Shown piece by piece: positions 52,143 through 60,570 of a stretch of DNA of 64,000 bases. Position numbers and translations under genes: made by a program. Each line of letters begins with the position of its first letter. Position 1 is the stretch's first letter. Source of the stretch: JBFMAI01 sp040755725 (GTDB lineage Bacteria; Planctomycetota; Phycisphaerae; UBA1845; Fen-1342); contig JBFMAI010000009.1 in assembly GCA_040755725.1 (NCBI GenBank), positions 80,768 through 144,767 on the forward strand, read 5' to 3'. The notes below the pieces were generated by a model. That model was not told the origin of the DNA. It saw only the letters and a list, made by a program, of their open reading frames with translations, and did no database searches.

Positions 52143-53285
52143 CTATTTGGCCGACACGGGTTGAGCCGGCCGCAGGGCGAGCATCCGGTCGAGGGCGACG
52201 CGGGACCAGTGGCGGGTCTCATCGTCCACGACGATGCGGTTGACGATGGTGCCTTCGAGCAGGTTTTCGAGCGTCCAGCAGAGGTGCTTGAGGTCGATCC
52301 GGTACATGGTGCTGCACAGGCACTGCATCCCCGCCAGCGAGCGCACGCGCTTGTCGGTCAGCCGCTGCGCGAGCCGGTTCACCAGGTGCAGCTCGGTGCC
52401 GACGGCCCAGTATGAACCCGCCGGCGCGTCCGTCACCGTGCGAATGATGTACTCCGTGCTGCCCACGTCGTCGGCGAGCTGGCACACCTCCCACGTACAC
52501 TCCGGGTGGACGATGATCCGCCACGGCTCCGGCGCGGCCCGCAACGCCCGCGCCTGCTCCGGCTTGAAAAGCTGATGGACCGAGCAGTGCCCCTTCCACA
52601 GGATGAACCGCGCCGCCGCCAGCCGCTCCAGGTTCAGCCCCCCCAGCGGCTGGTGCGGGTCGTAGACGACCATGCTCTCCAGCGGCCAGCCGAGCGCGTA
52701 GGCCGTGTTGCGCCCGAGGTGCTGGTCGGGCAGGAACAAGACGCGCGGGCTGTCGCCGCCCGCCACGTCGCCCGGTGCGGTCCCGCGCAGTGCCCACTCC
52801 AACACCAGCTTCGCGTTCGAGCTGGTGCAGCACGCTCCGTCGTGCCGCCCGACGAACGCCTTCACCGCCGCCGATGAATTGACGTACGTGATCGGCGTGA
52901 TCGGCCCGCCCGCGTGCCCCGTGAGCGTCTCCCACGCCGCCTCCACCTGGTCGATGTGCGCCATGTCGGCCATGCTGCAACCGGCGGTCAGGTCCGGCAG
53001 AATGACCGCCTGCCGCGGGTCGGTCAGGATGTCGGCCGACTCGGCCATGAAATGGACGCCGCAGAAGACAATGTAATCGGCGTCGGTCTGCTGGGCGGCG
53101 AGCTGGGCGAGCTTGAGGCTGTCGCCGGTGAAGTCGGCGAACTGGATGACCTCATCCTGCTGGTAGTGGTGCCCCAGGATGACCAGCCGACGGCCGAGCT
53201 GGCCGCGCGCGGCACGAATGCGCCGGCAAAGCTCGCCGTCACTCGCTTCGGCGTACGCAGGGGGAAGCGGCGCCTGTAAGAGCAT
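52143..53285 (-). CDS. nadA: Quinolinate synthase NadA
   Basis: 380 residues. LVILGHHYQQDEVIQFADF is the N-terminal signature. The three cluster cysteines are in DLTAGCSMADM, VHPECTWEVC and LAGMQCLCST. The enzyme makes quinolinate from iminoaspartate and dihydroxyacetone phosphate for NAD and carries an oxygen-sensitive [4Fe-4S] cluster. The start is the ATG at 53283-53285; longer frames upstream overlap the intergenic area. The nadB and nadC genes are not in the window. It shares its strand with the VanZ-like and ParA genes. Confidence 0.94.
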   Translation of the reverse strand: MLLQAPLPPAYAEASDGELCRRIRAARGQLGRRLVILGHHYQQDEVIQFADFTGDSLKLAQLAAQQTDADYIVFCGVHFMAESADILTDPRQAVILPDLTAGCSMADMAHIDQVEAAWETLTGHAGGPITPITYVNSSAAVKAFVGRHDGACCTSSNAKLVLEWALRGTAPGDVAGGDSPRVLFLPDQHLGRNTAYALGWPLESMVVYDPHQPLGGLNLERLAAARFILWKGHCSVHQLFKPEQARALRAAPEPWRIIVHPECTWEVCQLADDVGSTEYIIRTVTDAPAGSYWAVGTELHLVNRLAQRLTDKRVRSLAGMQCLCSTMYRIDLKHLCWTLENLLEGTIVNRIVVDDETRHWSRVALDRMLALRPAQPVSAK

Positions 53286-53344
53286 TCTCGTCGAATCCGT
53301 CACTCGTCGGCGGCGCCCAGCGGGGCCGGTCTCGCGTTCCCACT

Positions 53345-53803
53345 CTATCGTAGCGCCGCCGACGGCCCCGATCCAGGCGGCCGGTTGCCGGGGTTCGCCC
53401 GCTGCGGCCGCGTTCCGCGCTGTCGCCGACGGTGTTCCAGCGCCGCCAGAACGATCGCGATGCCGGTCAGATTGCACAGCCAGTCGATGAGGTCGGTCTC
53501 GCGCCCGACGAACTGCTGGAGCCACTCGTCCAGCGCCGCATACGCCCCCAGCCACGCCGCCGCGCACCAGACAAACCGGCCGGGTAGTTGCCGGTACAGC
53601 GCTTCCGCAAATCGCCAGAACAGGAATGCCAGCACGGCAAACGCGACGACATGGGCCGCCTTGTCCGAAGGCCGCACGCCCAGGTCCACTTCCAGGCGCG
53701 GGAAGTGCGTGAGGCAGAACAGGAAGATCCAGTACGCCGGCAACGCCCGCTGGTACCAGTGGTCCCACCGCGATGTCCCCGGTCCCGCCGTGAGCACGGT
53801 CAC
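53345..53803 (-). CDS. VanZ-like membrane protein
   Basis: 152 residues with four helices: PAYWIFLFCLTHFPRLEV, DKAAHVVAFAVLAFLFWRF, VWCAAAWLGAYAALDEWLQQ, and IDWLCNLTGIAIVLAA. The polar DKAAH and LDEWLQ...TDLIDWLCNLTG blocks match the VanZ family, whose function is unclear. GTG start; its first bases overlap the parA stop (GTGA), so it is translated with ParA. Confidence 0.82.
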   Translation of the reverse strand: MTVLTAGPGTSRWDHWYQRALPAYWIFLFCLTHFPRLEVDLGVRPSDKAAHVVAFAVLAFLFWRFAEALYRQLPGRFVWCAAAWLGAYAALDEWLQQFVGRETDLIDWLCNLTGIAIVLAALEHRRRQRGTRPQRANPGNRPPGSGPSAALR

Positions 53804-54885
53804 GACACATCACCTGTGGTGCCCGCCCCGCGACTCCCCCCCCTCGTGGCGTGGCCGGCGCGGCGGCCCGCCGCGCTCGGTGCGGAGGCGGCCGCGCGAC
53901 TCTCCTCCCTCTCCGGGAGGGGTTGGGGGAGGGTCCGGGCGATCGCCCCGCCCGCGATGGCCTCGCCACGCCGACTCGGCTGTGGGTCCGCGCCCCTCGC
54001 CCCAGCGGCGGGCGCCAACTCCCGAGCATCCAGCGTCGCGGGCCCGGCCACAATCGCGGAATCCCGTTCGACTGGGTCTTGTGGCGGTACGGCCAACTCC
54101 GTCCCGTCCCGGACCATCTCGCGCGCCAACGCAAGGTAGTCCTCCGCCCCGTGACTGCCGGGCGCGTAGTCGAAAATCGTCCGGCCGAAGCTCGGGCACT
54201 CGGCGAGCTTGATGTTGCGACGAACCACAGTGGCGAACACCCGGGCGCCGTGCCACGGCGTGTCGGGGGCGGCGGCAGCGAAGAACCGCACCACATCGTC
54301 GCGGACTTCCTGGGCCAGCCGCGTGCCCGACTCGAACATGCACAGCACAACGCCGCACACCCGCAGCTTGGGATTCACGCGCTGCCGTACCAGCGCCACC
54401 GTTTCCAGCAACCGTCCCAGCCCCTGGAGGGCGAGAAAGTGCGGCTGTAATGGAATGATGACCTCCTCGACCGCGGCGAGGGCGTTGATCGTGAGCAATC
54501 CCAGCGAGGGGGCGCAGTCCACCAAGCAGCAATCGAACGCGGAGCGGCACGACGCCACCGCGCGGGCCAGCACGGTCTCGCGGCCGGCCTGGCCCGCGAG
54601 CGACAGCTCCGCTTCAACCAGGTCAATCGTGGCGGGAGCCAGGGCGAGGTTCTCGACCACGTTCCGCGTGACCGCCGCCAGCGGCCGACCCTGCACGAGC
54701 ACCTCATGGAGTGTCGGCTCCTCCGGCCCGACCTCGACGCCGAGGTGCAGCGTGGCGTGCGACTGCGGGTCGAGGTCCACCAGCAGCACCCGCCGCCCCT
54801 CGCGCGCCAGCGCCGCCGCCACATTCACCGCGGTGGTCGTCTTGCCCACGCCGCCCTTCTGATTGAGGATGGCGATCGACCGCAT
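53800..54885 (-). CDS. ParA/Soj-type ATPase, orphan, with extended tail
   Basis: 361 residues. The deviant Walker A KGGVGKTTT (RSIAILNQKGGVGKTTTAVN), the A' motif LVDLDPQSH, and LVDCAPSLG (Walker B) are present, and the core ends near residue 270. This fits Soj/ParA for chromosome or protein positioning. No ParB gene follows. The last 90 residues (from about ARELAPAAG) are Ala/Arg/Pro-rich and include PLPEREES where family 4 repeat DNA (53899-53936) lies inside the frame, so this tail is likely repeat-derived and not functional. The ATG at 54883-54885 is the usual family start. Confidence 0.88.
   Translation of the reverse strand: MRSIAILNQKGGVGKTTTAVNVAAALAREGRRVLLVDLDPQSHATLHLGVEVGPEEPTLHEVLVQGRPLAAVTRNVVENLALAPATIDLVEAELSLAGQAGRETVLARAVASCRSAFDCCLVDCAPSLGLLTINALAAVEEVIIPLQPHFLALQGLGRLLETVALVRQRVNPKLRVCGVVLCMFESGTRLAQEVRDDVVRFFAAAAPDTPWHGARVFATVVRRNIKLAECPSFGRTIFDYAPGSHGAEDYLALAREMVRDGTELAVPPQDPVERDSAIVAGPATLDARELAPAAGARGADPQPSRRGEAIAGGAIARTLPQPLPEREESRAAASAPSAAGRRAGHATRGGSRGAGTTGDVS
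53899..53936 (+). repeat. GC palindrome repeat family 4, copy 2 (inside parA tail)
   Basis: 38 bp, ACTCTCCTCCCTCTCCGGGA then GGGGTTGGGGGAGGGTCC. It matches copy 1 at 33 of 38 positions and encodes part of the 3' end of the ParA frame on the other strand. Confidence 0.75.
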
Positions 54886-54944
54886 AGGGGCAGTATACGC
54901 GGACACCGCGCTGAATGGGTACTCAGGACCATGGGACGCCGGTC

Positions 54945-55019
54945 GGGAGGGCGAGCCTCCCGGCGAGCCGCGGCTCGGCAGGCCGGCAGGGTTGTCGTAG
55001 GAGACAGCCGCGCCCTCCC
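54945..55019 (+). repeat. 75-bp inverted-repeat element (family 1), copy D
   Basis: GGGAGGGCGAG at the start and CGCGCCCTCCC at the end; the core from CTCCCGGCGAGCCGCGGCTC is conserved, with GGTTGTCGTAGG replacing GGTCGCCGCAGG. It lies upstream of parA. Confidence 0.9.
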
Positions 55020-55044
55020 AGGTCGCACGACCGTGAATATCCGA

Positions 55045-55632
55045 TTAGAGCACGAGGACTTGCATCCGCTCGCGGGCCGTTTCCGGCACATCGGACAACG
55101 CCTGTTGCAGGCCCGCGGTGCCCAGCGCGCTGTGCAGCGCCCCCGCCACCTCGCGCAGCAGCCGGTCTCGTCGCCGGCAGAACTCCCCGAACGCCGCGCG
55201 CAGCTCGTCGCGCGTCCAATGTGCCAACGGGTCGGCCACCCCCGTCTGACTGCGGGCCCAGCGCAGCAGGCTCGCCGCGTCCTCCGGCCACTCGTACAGC
55301 CGCGCTAACACAATCAAACGTTGCGACGACGTGCCCAGAAACTCTCGCACGTCGGCCGGCAGTTCAACCAGCCGGTCGTCGAGCGTCCGCCGCGCGGCCT
55401 GATCGAGCCAGCCCGCGGCGCGCTGCGGCTCCGGCGCGGCGGCGACGAGCCGTCCGGGGGGTAGCATCAGCGTACGATGCCCCGTGGCGAACTGCACCGA
55501 AACCCGGTGGGCCGGCCGCCCATCCGCGGCGACCGCCTGCACGCGCAGCACGGTGCCGTCGCCCCATTCAGGCCGCGCCGGGTTGCGGACCCGCTGTCCG
55601 ACGAGATCCTCATTGATCTCCAGCTCCGACAT
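55045..55632 (-). CDS. DUF3553-like protein
   Basis: 195 residues. The N-terminal part GQRVRNPARPEWGDGTVLRV then HRVSVQFATGHRTLMLPPG is a small beta domain of the DUF3553 type, also seen at the ends of UvrD/Rep-like helicases. The rest is helical (RRTLDDRLVELPADVREFLG onward) and not recognised. A DNA-related function is possible but not shown. The ATG at 55630-55632 is preferred over a longer frame of low complexity. Confidence 0.65.
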   Translation of the reverse strand: MSELEINEDLVGQRVRNPARPEWGDGTVLRVQAVAADGRPAHRVSVQFATGHRTLMLPPGRLVAAAPEPQRAAGWLDQAARRTLDDRLVELPADVREFLGTSSQRLIVLARLYEWPEDAASLLRWARSQTGVADPLAHWTRDELRAAFGEFCRRRDRLLREVAGALHSALGTAGLQQALSDVPETARERMQVLVL

Positions 55633-55824
55633 GCAACGCTCCGCCCGCGTCTCCGCGGCGGGTGCTGAGCGCGCCCGCACACCGATTGGGATGCGGGCCC
55701 ACAACCTCGTGTAGTATGGCCTGACCGCTCGTTGGCTCTAGCGGCCCGCATTATACGCCATGCGCGGCCGCGACCGCCGGTCGATCTCGACCCGGCGTCT
55801 CTCGTTCATCAGCGGGTGCCCCCG

Positions 55825-57090
55825 TTACACGTTCGTCGCGGGTCCGCTCGCCGGGCCGGGCAGAGGCGGAAACGGCCGCGCGATGGGCGGCGCGTCGGGT
55901 AGTCCACCTAGCCCGGCGGCTGGGCGCGGGGCCGGACGCCCCTCGCCTTCCGTTGCCGTCATCGCCCGCCGACTCGAGTCCCACGCGGCAAACCAGCGAT
56001 CGAGCTCCGCCCACGCGGCGGCGACGGCCTGCTCGCGGGCCACGGCCTCCTCCAGTCGCCGGCTGGCCTCCGCCAAGGCTTGCTCGACCTGACTTTCGCG
56101 CTTGGCCAGCTCGGTCTTCTTCCGTTCGAGTTGCTCGGACTGGAGGTTGAGCAACGCGGCGAGCGTGTCAATCTCGGCTTGCCGCTTGTCCGCCTCGGCC
56201 GCCCGCTCGTCCAATCGCGCCCGGGCCGCCGTCAGGTCCCCCAGGACCGCCTGCATGAGTTCGTCCACCGCGTTCGCGTCCGGCATGGACGGCTTCGGCG
56301 GATACGCGATCGGCACCTGCGGTAGGGCCGCGGCGACGGGAACGTGCGTCGTCGCGGACGCCGTAGCTTCTCCGGCGCCGTCGCAGCACACCCGCAGCGT
56401 GCGCCCGCCGATGTTCAACTCGTCGCCGTGACCCAGCCAGGCCATCTGGACCCGCTGCCCGTTCAGCAGGGTGCCCGACCGGCTGCCGAGGTCGGCGACC
56501 ACCGGCCGCCCGTGGTACGTGAAAATGAGGGCGTGAACCAGCGACACGTCCGGCGTGTCCGCGACGACATCGCACGTGCTGCGGCGGCCGATCAGAGCCG
56601 CACTGCTCGTCAGATCGACCATGCCCGTGCCGATGGCCTCGGGGTCGCGGACGAGGTGCAACGTGGGCCCGTCGGTGCGCAGGGCCAGGAGGTGGGCCGC
56701 CCCAGCCCCCGAGCGTGCCGGGGTCGTGGGTGGTCCGTCGGCGGGGCCGTGGCTTGACACTTGGACGTCGATCGGACCGACGCGCAGTCGATCTCCCGCG
56801 CGCAAGGGCGTCACGCGCACCACGGCCCCGTTCACGGTGGTCCCGGCGCGGCTGCACAAATCGCACGCCAGGAACCCGCTGCCCGTGTGCACCACGGCGC
56901 AGTGCAGCTTGGACACGTCCGGGTCGTTGATCGGAAGGTGGCAGTCACGCCGGCTGCCGATCAATGTGACCGCCTGGGCCGTTTCGCAGGCCTTCCGCCC
57001 CTCGGACCCCATAACTGCCAGTTCGAGGCGGGGTTCGGCGGGCGTCAGGACCGGCTGACCGCAATCGATTTCGTGGGGGTTTGGGGACAT
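55825..57090 (-). CDS. Double FHA-domain protein with coiled coil
   Basis: 421 residues. FHA 1 (about 30-110) reads LIGSRRDCHLPI, SKLHCAV, SRAGTTVNG. FHA 2 (about 150-240) reads LIGRRSTCDVV, SLVHALI, SRSGTLLNGQRV. A heptad coiled coil (about 285-355; AARARLDERAAEADKRQAEI and later) and a Pro/Ala tail follow. FHA domains bind phosphothreonine, so it probably joins Ser/Thr-kinase signalling. No kinase is near it. There is no signal sequence. A protein of this plan could bring two phosphorylated partners together. Confidence 0.82.
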   Translation of the reverse strand: MSPNPHEIDCGQPVLTPAEPRLELAVMGSEGRKACETAQAVTLIGSRRDCHLPINDPDVSKLHCAVVHTGSGFLACDLCSRAGTTVNGAVVRVTPLRAGDRLRVGPIDVQVSSHGPADGPPTTPARSGAGAAHLLALRTDGPTLHLVRDPEAIGTGMVDLTSSAALIGRRSTCDVVADTPDVSLVHALIFTYHGRPVVADLGSRSGTLLNGQRVQMAWLGHGDELNIGGRTLRVCCDGAGEATASATTHVPVAAALPQVPIAYPPKPSMPDANAVDELMQAVLGDLTAARARLDERAAEADKRQAEIDTLAALLNLQSEQLERKKTELAKRESQVEQALAEASRRLEEAVAREQAVAAAWAELDRWFAAWDSSRRAMTATEGEGRPAPRPAAGLGGLPDAPPIARPFPPLPGPASGPATNV

Positions 57091-57213
57091 AGGCGATTCT
57101 GCCTCGGCACCGGGAATGCTGGCGCGTCGCCCTTATCCTAAGTGTGCGATTTGATTTCAAGCTGGGCAAGAACAACAAGCTGGGAAGAGATTAAGGGCCA
57201 ATAACACGGCCGT

Positions 57214-57272
57214 GCGGCACCGGTCCTTCAGCCGGCGAAACGCGGGCCGAGAGCCCGTGCCCCGGAGTTCTG
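57214..57272 (-). repeat. Double-hairpin repeat (family 3), copy 2
   Basis: Reverse orientation of 20804-20862 with 49 of 59 positions equal. It carries the same two hairpins, upstream of the tRNA gene. Confidence 0.85.
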
Positions 57273-57697
57273 TTTGCTGTTTCAAGTTCGGTCTTGGCAC
57301 CTTGGCAGTGGTTTGCGTCGGCCCCTGTAGGACCAAGCACCTCTCAGAACCCGGCACGCCAGTGCAGGGCCCGCCGGCCCACCGTTCGCATGGCGGGCTC
57401 GGTTAGCGGGCCTGGGTTCGGCGCAAGCACTTGTCCGGAGCCGCGCAGCTCGGGCGCAAACGAAGACGGTTGCAGGTCGGCGGACCACGGCAGCCGCGAG
57501 TCCGTTCGGCTGCGGGGTGGAAGGCACCGCGAACGCGCCGAGTTGCGGCCCTTGCACGGGCTCGCCCAACGGGTTGACAGTTTCCCCTGCGAGCGACAAC
57601 ATGAGGGGCGCGATGGAGGCTGGCCGACGGACGACCCGCCGCGAGCGGGAGCGTCGGTCGCCCGTGACGCTGCCGGCGTCGCGGGCGGGCCCGATTT

Positions 57698-57771
57698 GGG
57701 CGATTAGCTCAGTTGGCTAGAGCGCGTGCTCGACATGCACGAGGTCACTGGTTCGAGCCCAGTATCGCCCA
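57698..57771 (+). tRNA. tRNA-Val (anticodon GAC), C33 variant
   Basis: A 74-nt cloverleaf: acceptor GGGCGAT/ATCGCCC, D-stem GCTC/GAGC, anticodon stem CGTGC/GCACG, T-stem ACTGG/CCAGT with TTCGAGC. The anticodon loop is TCGACAT (57730-57736), so the anticodon is GAC (Val). Position 33, nearly always T, is C here. The CCA end is not encoded. The variant may be a reduced-function copy or a sequencing change. Confidence 0.88.
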
Positions 57772-58558
57772 GTTGAGACAGCTCACGCCGCACGCGGTCG
57801 AGCTGCCGCGCAATCTGCAATTGCCCCGATCTGAGGCAGCTTCTGCCTGGGCTCGCCTTATCGGGGTCGTTCAGCCGGGAAATGTGGTGGGCTGTACGGG
57901 CCGAGACTGGGAAGCGGTGGCAGGAAAGCGGGCGATGGGGTCGGAACCTACGACGTTCAGCTTGGGAATTCACCAGAGGCCGGGTTCTAATGGCTTGTTG
58001 GATAAGTACTAACGTTCACGTCCAAAACGACTTGCGCACTGATTCTGAACTGGCTCGGAACTGACTTTCGGGCTGTTCTCAGAGCAATACTGACGCAAAT
58101 CGCGGGCATGGCTCGGTCCGTGGCCGGCCGAAAGTCGCGCAGCCCAGGTCGGGTCTGCAATGGGACCACCCACTCAGCGCTTCGGGCTGCCAGCGTTCAC
58201 GGTGGCGAGGCTATTGGCGCGTTAAAGCCAAGTTGCGTTGGAGCGACTACCGGGGCGTACCGATGGAAGTCACTCCACCTCCGCCGACGGCCTCAGTAAC
58301 TCTTCAAACCCCGGCAGACCGCAACCACAATCGCTTCATCGACCCACCGTTTGAATGCACGGCGTTGCCAAACCCCCACGGCCAGGTGCACCGGCCGCTG
58401 GCCGACGCCTGTTGCCCAGCCGGCCTAGCGCGACTACGATGTTCGCTGGCGATGGAGTCCGCCGTCAAGCGGCCCCGCACGGCCGGGCCTGATGACTCCT
58501 ACCAGGACGATGCCTTGGTAGGGTTCGCAGGTCGCGACTAATGCAAACGTGAAGGTCC

Positions 58559-58597
58559 AAGCCCCACCAGGCAACCCCTGGTTGGGCTTCTTGTTTG
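58559..58597 (+). terminator. Strong intrinsic terminator
   Basis: AAGCCC (58559-58564) pairs with GGGCTT (58084... read 58584-58589) and ACCAGG (58566-58571) with CCTGGT (58577-58582): a 12-bp stem with one mismatch and a CAACC loop, then CTTGTTTG. It lies 35 bp before the TPR gene and would end a transcript coming from the region downstream of the tRNA. Confidence 0.7.
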
Positions 58598-58631
58598 CGC
58601 CGGGCCGTTGAACAACCAGTTGGGTGCCGCG

Positions 58632-59021
58632 ATGTTCCGCAAACGGACTGAACGTGTCAGGCCGTTCGGCAAGCGATCGCGGTCGCAGACCGAGCTGGAG
58701 ATGGCGCGCGAAGAGGCGCTGCGCCCGTGTCCGTTCCTGGGCTTCGACCGCGATCAGCTCGGCTGCTACCTCGTTGGGCGTGGGGCGCTGGAGTTGGCCG
58801 AAGCGCAGTTTCGCCGAGCTGTGTGGCTTAACCCTTTTGAGGCGTCGTTCCGCGTACACTGGGCGCTCGCGCTCATCAAGCTCGAACGAAGACCCGAGGC
58901 GCACGACCTGTTGCGCGAAGTGCTCGTCAAGAACCCAACCGACAAGGAAGCGGTCGAGCTGTGGCGGCAGATCTGGCCGGACGAGCAGTTCGCGATGCCG
59001 GGAGCTGAGGCGGGCCCGTGA
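58632..59021 (+). CDS. Small TPR-like protein
   Basis: 129 residues. GRGALELAEAQFRRAVWLNP and FRVHWALALIKLERRPEAHD are a TPR pair; a third helix set ends NPTDKEAVELWRQIWP. A basic N-terminus precedes it. It has no signal. The stop overlaps the start of the phosphoesterase (ATGA), so they belong together. The role is unknown. Confidence 0.72.
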   Translation: MFRKRTERVRPFGKRSRSQTELEMAREEALRPCPFLGFDRDQLGCYLVGRGALELAEAQFRRAVWLNPFEASFRVHWALALIKLERRPEAHDLLREVLVKNPTDKEAVELWRQIWPDEQFAMPGAEAGP

Positions 59022-59724
59022 AGGTGCTGATTATCTCCGACGTTCACGCCAACCTCTGGTCGCTGCGGGCGGTGGTTCGTGACGCCGGCGCGGTGGACTA
59101 CCTGCTCTGCGCTGGCGACATCGTCAGCTACGGACCCGAGCCACGCGCCACGCGCTATTCGCTGCGGTCAGCGGGCGTCATCGCGGTGCGCGGTAATCAC
59201 GACCATGCCGTCGCCTGGGGTGTCGACCCGAAGGGGAGTCCGGCGAAACAGCCGTTGGCGCCGGCGATGCGCGACTGGACCCGTGCCCAGCTTGAGGCGG
59301 CGGACACCGCCTGGTTGGCACGCCTGCCGCTGTGTCTGACGTGGGAGGTCGGCGGCACGCGCTTCGCCTTGGTCCACGCGACCCTCTTTGTGACTATCAC
59401 CTGCGTCCGGATGCTTCGGCTGAGTTCGTCAACGAGGTCGCCGCGGGAACCGACGCCGACGTGCTCGTCCTCGGGCACACGCACTGGCCGCTGCTCCGCA
59501 CGCACGGGGAGCTGCAAATGGCAAATCCCGGCTCCGTCGGCCAGCCGCTGGACGGCGACCCGCGCGCGGCGTACGCCGTATGGGAGGACGGCAAGATTAC
59601 GCCGCGACGTGCGAAGTACGACCAAGCCCCAGTGCTCACGGCACTGGGGCGCCTGCCGATTGACCGGCCGCTGCGCGATGCGCTCGGAAGTATGCTCCGA
59701 TTGGCCCGGCTCGACGGAGGATGA
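59018..59724 (+). pseudogene. Metallophosphoesterase, frameshifted
   Basis: Reading from 59018 gives SDVHANLWSL, AGDIVSYGPEP and RGNHDHAVAWG, the metal-binding blocks of a YfcE/MJ0936-type phosphoesterase, up to FALVHAT (59381-59383). After that the frame must change: the frame ending at 59724 continues with DPLCDYHLRPDASAEFV and VLVLGHTHWPLL, the last metal-binding block. The shift lies near 59381-59386, between short repeats of GCGACC, which suggests an 8-bp deletion. As it stands the product would be truncated; a sequencing error is the alternative. It starts by ATGA overlap with the TPR gene. Confidence 0.8.
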
Positions 59725-60140
59725 CTTGCATGCGCTGGTATTGTCCCGGTTGCTGGCGCGACTTCGGCGAGGACCCCGCCCTCTGCCCACACTGCGGACT
59801 TGATATTCACGCGTTCTGGGACGCCAAGGACTACGTCGAGAAGCTTATCTTGGCCCTGAACCACCCCGAGCCGACGACGTCCGTCCGTGCGGCCGAGCTG
59901 CTTGGGCGTGTGCGCGCAGCCCAGGCGGTTGAGCCGTTGATGCGTCTCGTGGGCGAGAGCGCCGACATCTTTGTCGTCCGGGCCGCAGTGCGCGCCCTCG
60001 CGGCGATCGGTACGGCGACCGCCCGCCGGTTCCTGGAGACACTCAGCAGTTACCCCGCCGATTGGATACGCGCAGAAGCCGCCGCGGACTCGGGTCGTGC
60101 GGCAACAGATAACACGACTCTAGCGGGAGATGCAAGATGA
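59721..60140 (+). CDS. Zinc-ribbon HEAT-repeat protein
   Basis: 139 residues. A zinc ribbon MRWYCPGCWRDFGEDPALCPHCG is at the start (CPGC ... CPHC), then DYVEKLILALNHPEPTTSVR, AAELLGRVRAAQAVEPLMRL and FVVRAAVRALAAIGTATARR, which are HEAT-like helix pairs of the PBS lyase type. Start is ATG 59721 (or 59730) overlapping the previous frame. Its partner is unknown; the ATGA chain from the TPR gene to the enolase gene suggests one old operon. Confidence 0.75.
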   Translation: MTCMRWYCPGCWRDFGEDPALCPHCGLDIHAFWDAKDYVEKLILALNHPEPTTSVRAAELLGRVRAAQAVEPLMRLVGESADIFVVRAAVRALAAIGTATARRFLETLSSYPADWIRAEAAADSGRAATDNTTLAGDAR

Positions 60141-60570
60141 ACCGGACCATCAAGTCTGTGAGAGCCCTGGAGATCCTCGATTCACGCGGCAACCCGACAC
60201 TCCGCGTGTTCGTGGCCCTCGACAACGGCATCACCGTTTCGGCTTCGGTCCCATCCGGCGCTTCGACTGGCGAGAACGAGGCCGTCGAGCTGCGGGATGG
60301 CGACAGAAAGCGCTATGGCGGCAAGGGTGTACTGAAGGCGGTCGCCAACGTACACGAGACAATCGCGCCCGAGCTTGTCGGACGGGACCCGAGCCGACAG
60401 GCCGAGATTGACCACCTGATGATCGACCTGGACGGGACGGCGAACCCGGGCAAACTCGGTGCGAATGCGATCCTCGGCGTGTCGAGGGCCGTCGCGCGGG
60501 CCGCAGCCCTCGCTAGCGAGCAGCCGTTGTACACCTACCTGGGTGGTCCGCGCGCCGCGCGGTTGCCGGC
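60137..60570 (+). pseudogene. eno: Enolase, N-terminal fragment
   Basis: About 140 residues of clear enolase: ALEILDSRGNPTLRVFV, PSGASTGENEAVELRDGD, KAVANVHETIAPELVG, IDLDGTANPGKLGANAILGV and PLYTYLGGPRAARLP. It starts by ATGA overlap with the previous gene. After about 60565 the frame no longer resembles enolase, and no barrel domain follows, so the catalytic residues (the metal-binding Asp/Glu and Lys of the barrel) are absent. A functional enolase must be elsewhere in the genome if the cell makes pyruvate by glycolysis. Confidence 0.85.

Larger units (their letters stand above)
57091..58631. other. Gene-poor stretch around the tRNA gene
   Basis: Apart from the tRNA, the family 3 repeat and the terminator, I see no gene. 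The longer frames in it are shadows; one on the minus strand reads LEPVTSCMSS, which is a known translation artefact of antisense tRNA. The GC content looks lower after 57780 than in the neighbours. The inverted repeat GACTTTCGG / CCGAAAGTC is at 58063-58071 and 58128-58136. Confidence 0.6.

Noticed and set aside
57704..57973. A minus-strand frame with LEPVTSCMSSTRSS over the tRNA gene
   Set aside because: This peptide is the well-known translation artefact of antisense tRNA sequence.
57698..60570. tRNA-linked integrated island with att sites
   Set aside because: No integrase and no duplicated tRNA 3' end (GTTCGAGCCCAGTATCGCCC) was found downstream.
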